Shown here one piece after another: positions 17,208-25,229 of a stretch of DNA of 38,811 nucleotides (position 1 is the first letter of the stretch; every line of letters begins with the position of its first letter). The stretch spans positions 1-38,811 of the forward strand of contig JAJZKM010000008.1 in assembly GCA_021804085.1 (NCBI GenBank). The letters run 5' to 3'. The notes below the pieces were generated by a model, which did no database searches, was not told the origin of the DNA, and worked only from the letters and a program-made list of their open reading frames with translations. The translations under genes were made by a program, and so were the position numbers. Source of the DNA: a bacterium. GTDB taxonomy: Bacteria > Patescibacteriota > Saccharimonadia > Saccharimonadales > UBA4665.

Positions 17208-19118
17208 ATGGGTTTATTTAAAAAAAAGGTGGATCCTATAGCTGTGGCTGGACAACAGAGGGCAAAAGAGGCTCAAGAAGTTCAGGAGGCGTTTCAAAAA
17301 GGTATAACTGCTCTACGAGATTTTATAGCTCCAAGTTCATTGGTTTTAAATAATTCTTTTTTTCAAATAGGAACCAGGTTCGCAAGAAGCTATTACGTAT
17401 ACGGCTATCCAAGACAGGTTTACACGGGATGGTTAGGGGGTCTTGTTAATCTAGATGAGGTTTTAGATATAAGTATGTATATCTATCCTGTTGAAAGTCA
17501 GGTTGTTCTCCAAAATCTTCGCAAAAAAGTTACCCAACTCGAAGCTGGAATACAAATAGATATGGAAAAAGGTAAGGTTAGAGACCCAGGAAAAGAGGTA
17601 GCAATTAGAGATGCTGAAGAAATGCGAGACAAACTTCAGGTTGGTGAAGAGCGTTTCTTTAGGTTTGGTCTATATTTTACTATCTATGCAAACTCAAAAG
17701 ATGAACTAGAGTTCGTATCGCACAAAGTCGAAACCATACTAGGACAACAGCTTATATATAGCAAACCCGCCACTTCTCAACAAGAACAGGGGTTTAATTC
17801 TACTATTCCCCAACTAACCGACAAACTCCAAATTCGCAGAAACATGAGCACCGGAGCCCTTAGCACTAGCTTTCCTTTTACTTCGGCTGATCTTAGCCAG
17901 GAAAACGGTATTTTGTACGGAGTTAATATGCATAATTCTGGGTTAGTTATTTTTGACCGTTTCTCTCTTGAGAACGGTAATTCGGTTGTTTTTGCTAAAT
18001 CTGGTGCTGGAAAATCATTTACCGTTAAACTTGAGGCTTTACGTTCATTAATGTTTGGTTCTGAAATAATAATCATTGATCCAGAAAATGAGTATCAACG
18101 ACTCTGTGAGGCTGTTGGAGGGTCATATGTTAGGTTGAGCCTAAATAGCTCAGTTCGTCTTAACCCATTTGATTTACCAGGGGTTGTGGATGACGAAGAA
18201 GCTGACAACGCCTTAAAATCTAACCTTATTACTTTGCATGGTTTATTACGCTTAATGATGGGAGGTGCTCAAACTCAGATGATGGGGGGTGCTGCAGCCC
18301 TCATTCCAGCCCTATCCCCCTCAGAAGAGGCTGACTTGGATGGAGCACTTATAGACACTTATGCTAAGGTTGGAATAACTAACGATCCTTTAACCCATAC
18401 AGGAACTCCTCCTACAATACCTATTTTGTATGACATTTTGCTTCATATGGGAGGAAATGGCCCCCAGTTGGCACAGCGGTTAAGAAAATATACCAGTGGG
18501 ACTTTTGCTGGGATTTTTAGCCATCAATCCAACATAGACATCAATAATCCTATGACGGTGTTTAATGTTCGAGATTTAGAAGATGAGCTTCGTCCGGTTG
18601 CGATGTATATTATCCTAAACTATATTTGGAATAAGACTAAAACAGACAAGAAAAAAAGAATTCTAATAGTTGATGAGGCCTGGCAGTTGATGAAATACGA
18701 AGACTCGGCCAGTTTTCTTTTCAGCTTGGCTAAACGTGCAAGAAAATATGGACTTGGAATAACCACCATCACCCAGGATGTGGAAGATTTTATGGGAAGT
18801 CGTTTGGGTAGAGCTATAGTATCCAACTCGTCAATGCAATTCTTAATGAAACAGTCTCCTTCGGCGGTTGATGTTCTGGCTGATGTTTTTAAACTAACAT
18901 CTGAGGAGAAAAAAAGATTAAGTCAGTTTCCGGTTGGTCAAGGATTATTTTTCGCTGGATCCAACCATGTTCATATACAGGTAATAGCTAGTGCTACGGA
19001 AACTTCTCTAATTTCAACAACTCCAAAATCGATTCAGAACCAGGGATCAATTAATCTCAACACTTCCTCGGACAGTGGAGAGATTAGTATGTCTAATACT
19101 CCTAGTCCTAGTTTATAG
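17208..19118 (+). CDS. VirB4-family T4SS ATPase
   Basis: Walker A AKSGAGKSFTVK, IIIIDPENEYQRL, Walker B RILIVDEAWQLMK, ITQDVEDF motif. Confidence 0.93.
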   Translation: MGLFKKKVDPIAVAGQQRAKEAQEVQEAFQKGITALRDFIAPSSLVLNNSFFQIGTRFARSYYVYGYPRQVYTGWLGGLVNLDEVLDISMYIYPVESQVVLQNLRKKVTQLEAGIQIDMEKGKVRDPGKEVAIRDAEEMRDKLQVGEERFFRFGLYFTIYANSKDELEFVSHKVETILGQQLIYSKPATSQQEQGFNSTIPQLTDKLQIRRNMSTGALSTSFPFTSADLSQENGILYGVNMHNSGLVIFDRFSLENGNSVVFAKSGAGKSFTVKLEALRSLMFGSEIIIIDPENEYQRLCEAVGGSYVRLSLNSSVRLNPFDLPGVVDDEEADNALKSNLITLHGLLRLMMGGAQTQMMGGAAALIPALSPSEEADLDGALIDTYAKVGITNDPLTHTGTPPTIPILYDILLHMGGNGPQLAQRLRKYTSGTFAGIFSHQSNIDINNPMTVFNVRDLEDELRPVAMYIILNYIWNKTKTDKKKRILIVDEAWQLMKYEDSASFLFSLAKRARKYGLGITTITQDVEDFMGSRLGRAIVSNSSMQFLMKQSPSAVDVLADVFKLTSEEKKRLSQFPVGQGLFFAGSNHVHIQVIASATETSLISTTPKSIQNQGSINLNTSSDSGEISMSNTPSPSL

Positions 19119-20151
19119 GCTCATTTTCTATTCGAATAATATTTTTAGGTATTAAGTTTTTCACCAACACGGTTGTGGTTATAACCGTCTGACGATCTTC
19201 TATAAGAGAAGCTAGGGTTGCGGACCTTTTTTGATCTAGTTCACTAAAAACATCATCTAGAAAAATTATAGGTTCAACCCCTAGGTGTTTTTGGATATTT
19301 TCTGCTTCCAGGGTTTTTAGTGCTATAGCTATAGTTCTAGTTTCGCCTCTTGAAGCAATAAATGACGGCTGCTTGTTGTCTATTAATATCTCTAAGTCGT
19401 CACGATGTGGACCGTAACTAGTATGTAGTCTAATTAAGTCTTTAGGCATGTTTTGTTCTAGTTTAGATAGCATTTGGCTTTCATAAGAGCCAAACCCGAT
19501 ATTTGATAAATACCTAAGTGATATTAGCTCTTTGCGGCCAGAAATGGCACCATAGACATCGCTTATATTATCACCTAGGTCTTTTATTAGTTCCGTGCGA
19601 CACGCAGCTATAACCCCTCCTAAATGGCTTAAACGAACGTTCCATGGGAATATGTTTATTTTGTTAGCCGTGCCGCTTTTTAGAAGATAGTTTCTCTGTC
19701 TAAGTGTTTTAGAATAGTCGTTTCTGGTCTTTTTAAACCCTGGTTTAATATTATTGAGAATATTATCTAAATAATTGCGTCTTATTTCGGGAGATCCGGT
19801 AATAAGGTTTGTGTGGCTTGGTTCAAATAGAACCGTAGGTATTATTTGGTTTGATCCTAAACGATGGTATGTTTTTCCATCAATAATAAAGTCTTTTTTA
19901 AGGGGTTCTATTTTAACAACTCTTTTTGTGTTAAACGTGTCTAGATCTATTCTCGCCCACTTTTTGTGGTGCATAATTAATTCACTGTCTGGTGCTCGAT
20001 ACGATCTCCCGGAACATGCGACAAATAAAGCTTCTAGGAGATTGGTTTTACCACTTCCGTTAGGACCAATAATAATATTTACCCCGGGGCTAAAAGTAAA
20101 AAACGAATCTTTATGTGATCGGTATTGTTGAAGTCTTACTTCGGCGATCAT
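19108..20151 (-). CDS. recF: DNA replication/repair protein RecF
   Basis: IIGPNGSGKTNLLEALF, TSYGPHRDDLEI, SRGETRTIAIALK, FLDDVFSELD; adjacent to dnaN. Confidence 0.95.
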   Translation of the reverse strand: MIAEVRLQQYRSHKDSFFTFSPGVNIIIGPNGSGKTNLLEALFVACSGRSYRAPDSELIMHHKKWARIDLDTFNTKRVVKIEPLKKDFIIDGKTYHRLGSNQIIPTVLFEPSHTNLITGSPEIRRNYLDNILNNIKPGFKKTRNDYSKTLRQRNYLLKSGTANKINIFPWNVRLSHLGGVIAACRTELIKDLGDNISDVYGAISGRKELISLRYLSNIGFGSYESQMLSKLEQNMPKDLIRLHTSYGPHRDDLEILIDNKQPSFIASRGETRTIAIALKTLEAENIQKHLGVEPIIFLDDVFSELDQKRSATLASLIEDRQTVITTTVLVKNLIPKNIIRIENEPIN

Positions 20152-20159
20152 TCAGTTTT

Positions 20160-21251
20160 CTAGCTCTTTAAGGGCATTATTACATGATGATAGTTAGGAG
20201 CTTTTGGATCATATAATAAGGTTGGTTCCAGCTTGCCATTAAAGCCAAAAACTACGTTCTCACCAGAAATTACATTTAGTGCGTCCAGGAGGTATCTAGA
20301 GTTTAGTGTTATATCACCTGAACCTTTAACTTTACCGTTTACTGTCGCTGTATTCTCTCCTAACTGAGAGGCTACGGAGTGGATATTTAGTGTATTTTTT
20401 TCCTCATTTAGCTCGATCGTAACACTACCTGCACTTTCTCTAGCGAAAAGAGCGGATACTTTAGTTACGTTTAATAGCTCATTTTTCTTAAGTTCAATTG
20501 TTGACGTAAATTTATTAGGGATTAGTTTTTGGTAGTCTGGGTAGTTTCCATTAACTAAACGGGTTGTGAGTTCACTTTCTCCGGTTTGAAATAATATTTG
20601 CTGATCGTCGTGTGTAACAACAACCTCACCATCATAATCACCTATAACCCTAAGCAGGTCATTTATAGCATTTGCTGGAACTAGTACAGATATGTCGTTG
20701 CTCGATTTTCCTATTTCTTTTTCTGCTAATCGGTAACTGTCGGTAGCTGCAATATATAGCTTCTTGTCTTTGGTGTGTATATATATACCAGTTAAAACCT
20801 GTCTAGTTTCGTCATTACTGGCAGCAAAAACAACCTGCTGTAATCCTTTTTTCAAAACTAGTGAGTTAATTTTCCAACTCTGTCCGTTGTTAATTAATGG
20901 CATAACAGGAAAATCATCAGCAATAATACCGTTCACTATGGAGTGGTATTGATCAGTGTTGATATCAAGCTTAGTACCGTTTAATTCTAAATCTATGACT
21001 CCTTGAGGTAGGCTATTTACAAATTCTTGCATTAGCTTTGATGGTACTGTTATCGCTCCTTCTTCTTGAATTTTCGCACCGATGTGATGAACAATTGCTA
21101 TATCTAGATTTGTAGCTAATAAACTTAGCCGATTTTTAGTTGTTTTAATTAGCACGTTAGCTAGTATCGGAAGGGTATTGTGACTGTTAGCAATTCTTCC
21201 GACAGAAGAAAGGGCACGATTTAGGTTTTCTTGGGTTACTTGTAATTTCAT
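20160..21251 (-). CDS. dnaN: DNA polymerase III subunit beta (sliding clamp)
   Basis: MKLQVTQENLNRALSSVGRIANSHNTLPILANVLI...; C-terminal YHHVIMPLKS; between dnaA and recF. Confidence 0.97.
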   Translation of the reverse strand: MKLQVTQENLNRALSSVGRIANSHNTLPILANVLIKTTKNRLSLLATNLDIAIVHHIGAKIQEEGAITVPSKLMQEFVNSLPQGVIDLELNGTKLDINTDQYHSIVNGIIADDFPVMPLINNGQSWKINSLVLKKGLQQVVFAASNDETRQVLTGIYIHTKDKKLYIAATDSYRLAEKEIGKSSNDISVLVPANAINDLLRVIGDYDGEVVVTHDDQQILFQTGESELTTRLVNGNYPDYQKLIPNKFTSTIELKKNELLNVTKVSALFARESAGSVTIELNEEKNTLNIHSVASQLGENTATVNGKVKGSGDITLNSRYLLDALNVISGENVVFGFNGKLEPTLLYDPKAPNYHHVIMPLKS

Positions 21252-21314
21252 ATTCTAAAATTCCTCTCTAATTAACTATTAAACAAAAACAATATATTAA
21301 TATATTTAGTTTTA

Positions 21315-21320
21315 ATTATA
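21315..21320 (-). promoter_or_regulatory. Putative -10 (TATAAT) of dnaN
   Basis: Minus strand ...CACCCCCTATAATTAAAAC..., 63 nt upstream of the dnaN ATG. Confidence 0.35.
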
Positions 21321-21334
21321 GGGGGTGTGAAAAG

Positions 21335-21397
21335 TGTGTATAAAAACTTCTTTAGAGAAGTTAAAATAACCACAAAGACAGTGATTTTGGTGGTTAT
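21335..21397. promoter_or_regulatory. dnaA-dnaN intergenic structured element: DnaA-box-like site plus two adjacent inverted repeats
   Basis: TGTGTATAA (21335-21343; reverse complement TTATACACA fits TTWTNCACA); AACTTCT-TTAG-AGAAGTT (21345-21362); ATAACCAC ... GTGGTTAT (21366-21397). Confidence 0.45.
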
Positions 21398-21518
21398 AAA
21401 ATGTGTTAAATAAGTCTTAAGTTGCACAATAGACTGTAGAAAAAACAACTCCTTCCGTTTTTTATCAATAGTTTGTGCACAGAATTGGTAAGCATATAAA
21501 CATATTTTAAACATCTTA

Positions 21519-22868
21519 TTAGGCATATAACCGCTCCTTTATTTCAGATATAGCGCTTCTTAAAGAGGAATCTAGTTGTGCGGCTTTTTGGATCTTCTCT
21601 ACCGAATGAATTGCAGTTGTGTGGTCTTTTCGACCTAGCTCGCGAGCTATTTTAGGAAAGCTTAAATGAAGTTCACTTCTAAGGATATACATAGCTATTT
21701 GTCTTGGAATTACTATATCTTTATCTCTTTTGGGACCAAGAATATCTTCTACAGGAACCTGAAAATGTTTAGCGGTACGTTCAATGATCTGTTTGGCAGA
21801 AAGGTGTTTTGGTCGATTATGGCTATTACCAAGAACACTCACCGCTATATCTACATTGGGTTCCAACGATCTCATTTCACAAAACGCCAGTAATTGATTT
21901 AGTGCACCTTCAAGCTCTCTAACATTTGTATTAATGTTGGTTGCTAAATAATCTACGACATCATTTGGCAGAAAAACGTCATTTGTTTGAGCTTTAATTT
22001 GGATTATTGCACAACGGGTTTCAAAGTCCGGGTTTTGCATGTCTATGCTCATTCCCCAGGCAAAACGACTTAATAGTCTTTCTTCGAGGGTTGGGATATC
22101 TTTCGGTAGCCTATCAGAACTAATAATTATTTGTTTATTGGCTTGGTGAAGGGAATTAAAGGTGTGAAAAAACTCTTCTTGAATTTTCTCTTTTCCGGCA
22201 ATGAATTGAATATCGTCAACAATTAAAACATCAGCAGATCGGTAATGAGTAGCAAATTCGTTGGTTTTGCGAGTGCGTAACGACTCAACAAACTCCTGAA
22301 CAAACTGTTCGGTAGTAATATAAAGAACCTTAAAGCCCGGATTGTTTCGCACTAGCTCATTACCAACAGCTTGAACTAAATGGGTTTTTCCTATACCAAC
22401 TCCACCATAAAGAAATAAAGGATTATATTTATTGCCTGGCACTGCAGCAATAGATTGACAAGCGGCGAAAGCAAGCTCGTTAGCAGCACCAACGACAAAA
22501 TTATCAAAACTATACCGCTCATTTAAACCCTGCCTGTATGCCTGAGATATAGAACTATTATTAGACATACGATTGGGTTCGATTTTTTCACTTAAAATCG
22601 GTTCAATTTCTAGATTCTTAGCCTCAGGGGCAACAATTTTGTATTCAATTCTGTTAGGTGTTATGCCATTGTTTTTTAGAGTTGTAATAAATATATCGTT
22701 AAACTTTTTCTCAAGTTGTTGTTTTATAAATATATTTGGCACACCGATAATAATTAGTTCGTCACTTTGTTGAACTAAGCTGGTGTTTTTAAACCAGGTC
22801 ATATAGTTCGCTCGAGAAACCGACAATTCAATTTCTCCCAAAACCGCCTGCCACAAAGGACTAGTCAT
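21519..22868 (-). CDS. dnaA: Chromosomal replication initiator protein DnaA
   Basis: YNPLFLYGGVGIGKTHLVQAVGNEL, DVLIVDDIQFIAGKEKIQEEFFHTFN, C-terminal helix-turn-helix ...ARELGRKDHTTAIHSVEKI. Confidence 0.98.
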   Translation of the reverse strand: MTSPLWQAVLGEIELSVSRANYMTWFKNTSLVQQSDELIIIGVPNIFIKQQLEKKFNDIFITTLKNNGITPNRIEYKIVAPEAKNLEIEPILSEKIEPNRMSNNSSISQAYRQGLNERYSFDNFVVGAANELAFAACQSIAAVPGNKYNPLFLYGGVGIGKTHLVQAVGNELVRNNPGFKVLYITTEQFVQEFVESLRTRKTNEFATHYRSADVLIVDDIQFIAGKEKIQEEFFHTFNSLHQANKQIIISSDRLPKDIPTLEERLLSRFAWGMSIDMQNPDFETRCAIIQIKAQTNDVFLPNDVVDYLATNINTNVRELEGALNQLLAFCEMRSLEPNVDIAVSVLGNSHNRPKHLSAKQIIERTAKHFQVPVEDILGPKRDKDIVIPRQIAMYILRSELHLSFPKIARELGRKDHTTAIHSVEKIQKAAQLDSSLRSAISEIKERLYA

Positions 22869-22925
22869 TTCTTTTTTACTCTCTGTTCTCTCTTGTGAAA
22901 TTAAGTTTATTCCTAAAACCTAAGT

Positions 22926-23041
22926 TTTTCCACACCCAAAAATTTCTTCACTAACATATTCTACTAAACTGAGGTAAGTTTATGCACATGCGTTTTGGAT
23001 ATCTATAAAACTGTGGTTAAAGTTTGTTTGATAGTGGAAAA
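22926..23041. promoter_or_regulatory. Putative oriC / DnaA-box cluster between dnaA and rpmH
   Basis: TTTTCCACA (22926-22934) and TTATGCACA (22980-22988) match TTWTNCACA; TGTGGTTAA (23012-23020) and AGTGGAAAA (23033-23041) are one-mismatch reverse-strand sites. Confidence 0.55.
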
Positions 23042-23094
23042 CTTGCTAAGATTAGTGGGCTAAATATTGTTATTTTCACTAAAAAAGGAATTTT

Positions 23095-23232
23095 ATGCCA
23101 AAGCGAACCTATCAACCAAAAAAACGACAACGATCTAAAGAACATGGCTTTCTGAAAAGAATGTCAACTAAAGACGGACGAAATATTTTGGCTCGTCGTC
23201 GACAAAAAGGACGTTCTCGACTTAGTGCCTAG
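23095..23232 (+). CDS. rpmH: 50S ribosomal protein L34
   Basis: [45 protein letters not shown]; between dnaA and rnpA. Not in the supplied ORF track. Confidence 0.97.
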   Translation: MPKRTYQPKKRQRSKEHGFLKRMSTKDGRNILARRRQKGRSRLSA

Positions 23233-23249
23233 GACCATAAGATTGTTCT

Positions 23250-23588
23250 ATGCTTAGTAGACATAGCCGTTTCCATGGGCATAAATCACTCAACTTTGTT
23301 TATCGAAACGGAAAAAGCACGAGAGACCCTAGGGTTACACTACGTTATGTGGTAAACTCACGACAAGATTCTTGTCGTGTAGCTGTTGTGGTGTCTAAAA
23401 AAGTTAACAAGTCTGCTGTTAAACGCAACCGGATTAGACGTCGTATCTATGAAGTTGTAGCTAATGAAAAAATAAAAGGAAACTACGACCTTGTTTTTAG
23501 TGTTTATAATGATGAGCTAGGAAATATTAAGTTCGAAGAGCTAAGATCGACAATAAGAAATTTACTTATTAATGCAGGGGTAATTTAA
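23250..23588 (+). CDS. rnpA: Ribonuclease P protein component
   Basis: HKSLNFVYRNGKSTRDPRVTLRYV...VAVVVSKKVNKSAVKRNRIRRRIYEVV signature, following rpmH. Confidence 0.95.
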   Translation: MLSRHSRFHGHKSLNFVYRNGKSTRDPRVTLRYVVNSRQDSCRVAVVVSKKVNKSAVKRNRIRRRIYEVVANEKIKGNYDLVFSVYNDELGNIKFEELRSTIRNLLINAGVI

Positions 23589-23678
23589 TAATCAACAATA
23601 TATGGCTTAAATTAAGACCGAAACGTGACCTGTCTGCTATAGTATTTTAAGAGAAAGTATAGATTAACCTAGAAATAT

Positions 23679-24641
23679 ATGTTTACAACGATTGTAGTTA
23701 AGCCACTTTTCAACCTGTTGGTAGCTATTTATGCCCTAATACCAGGACATAATTTTGGTGTATCGGTGATTATTTTTACCTTAATAGTTCGTTTAGCGAT
23801 GTGGCCTTTAGTAAAAAAACAACTACGTCAAGCTAAAGTGATGCGTGAACTCCAGCCAAAACTTAAGGAAATTAAAAAAAAGGCAGGTGGTGACAGACAA
23901 AAAGAATCATTAATGTTAATGGAGTTGTATAAAGAAAAAGGGGTTAATCCTATTGGATCAATTGGTATATTAATCCCCCAATTTATTATTCTTTTTGGAC
24001 TTTATGATGCTTTGCGCCAGGTTGCATCTAACTCGAATACACTTATAACTCTATCTTATAGCAGCATACATAACTTACCTTGGATGCAGACCTTGTCGCA
24101 TAATATTCATCTTTTTGACGATACGCTTTTTGGGGTGGTCAATTTAAGTAAAAGTGCAAACTCCAGTGCCGGTGTTTATTGGCCAGCGATGATTATTGTG
24201 CTAGCTAGTGCCATAGCCCAATATTTCCAAAGCAAACAATTGATGCCCTCCCAAAAAGACGCTCGTAAGTTGCGGGATATCCTTAAGGATGCGGGTAGTA
24301 GTGGTGAAAAAGCCGATCAATCAGAAATCAGCGCCTCGGTCGCTAAGAGCACTCGTTTCTTGTTACCAGTTATGATCTTTATAGTGACCGTAAACTTACC
24401 AGCAGCACTATCCTTATATTGGTTGGCTGGAGGAATTATTGCTTTTGGACAACAATGGTTGGTTCTACATAAAGATGAAGAAGAACTTGAGGCAATCGCC
24501 GACACGTCCAGTAGAGATCTAGCTAAAATTCCCGAAGGTCAAGTTGTCGAAGAGCCTGAGGGTGTCGCAAAAAAAAATAAAGCTAAGAACAAAAACACTT
24601 CCCAGAAGTCTAAACCTAAAAAAGGGAAAAAGAAGAAATGA
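23679..24641 (+). CDS. yidC: Membrane protein insertase YidC/Oxa1 family
   Basis: FGVSVIIFTLIVRLAMWPLVKKQLRQAKVMRELQPKLKEIKKK, IPQFIILFGLYDAL; Lys-rich C-terminus; follows rnpA. Confidence 0.95.
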   Translation: MFTTIVVKPLFNLLVAIYALIPGHNFGVSVIIFTLIVRLAMWPLVKKQLRQAKVMRELQPKLKEIKKKAGGDRQKESLMLMELYKEKGVNPIGSIGILIPQFIILFGLYDALRQVASNSNTLITLSYSSIHNLPWMQTLSHNIHLFDDTLFGVVNLSKSANSSAGVYWPAMIIVLASAIAQYFQSKQLMPSQKDARKLRDILKDAGSSGEKADQSEISASVAKSTRFLLPVMIFIVTVNLPAALSLYWLAGGIIAFGQQWLVLHKDEEELEAIADTSSRDLAKIPEGQVVEEPEGVAKKNKAKNKNTSQKSKPKKGKKKK

Positions 24642-25102
24642 ATAAAGAAATTGACGAAGCTATTGTTTATGCTAAAAAATATCTTGAAGACCTACTATCT
24701 TTCTTTACTCTAAATCTTGATGTTTATGCAACTAGTGACGATGAGGTAATTCAACTCAGTGTACCAAGCACCCATTTGAATGGATTTTTAATCGGGCAAA
24801 AAGGAGAGAATATGCGATCATTGCAATATTTAACCTCTACTGCTCTAAAAAACAACGGATATGACTATAACAGGGTTAATGTTGATATAGCTGACTACAA
24901 GAAGCAACGTGCCGATCGACTGAAGGTTAGGGCAGAAGAGTGGATTGATAAGGTCAAGAAAGACAAACAACCACTAGAACTAGAACCAATGAATGCTGCC
25001 GATCGTAGGGTACTACACCAACTTGCGGCTGAACATGGTCTAAAGAGTGAATCTGCCGGTAATGGCCGCGAGCGACATATTATCCTGGACTACCAAGACT
25101 AA
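24638..25102 (+). CDS. jag: KH-R3H RNA-binding protein (Jag/KhpB family)
   Basis: KH: GFLIGQKGENMRSLQYLTSTAL; R3H: LEPMNAADRRVLHQLAAEHGLKSESAGNGRERHIIL; ATGA overlap with yidC. Confidence 0.93.
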   Translation: MNKEIDEAIVYAKKYLEDLLSFFTLNLDVYATSDDEVIQLSVPSTHLNGFLIGQKGENMRSLQYLTSTALKNNGYDYNRVNVDIADYKKQRADRLKVRAEEWIDKVKKDKQPLELEPMNAADRRVLHQLAAEHGLKSESAGNGRERHIILDYQD

Positions 25103-25229
25103 ATAGTTTTCATATATCTTTCAAGGGTTTGCTTGGTCATTCTTTCCTAAGAATATTGTTTTCTTGCCTATGATCATTCCTAAGTGCATTAGAAGTTTTG
25201 ATGTGATATAGTTTCTATACACAAGGCCT

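Noticed and set aside
21272-21526. 84-aa minus-strand ORF in the dnaA-dnaN spacer
   Set aside because: Low-complexity AT-driven reading through hairpins and a DnaA-box-like site; no recognisable domain.
25103-25229. Regulatory RNA in the jag-glycosyltransferase spacer
   Set aside because: No stable hairpin or known motif seen apart from the extended -10.
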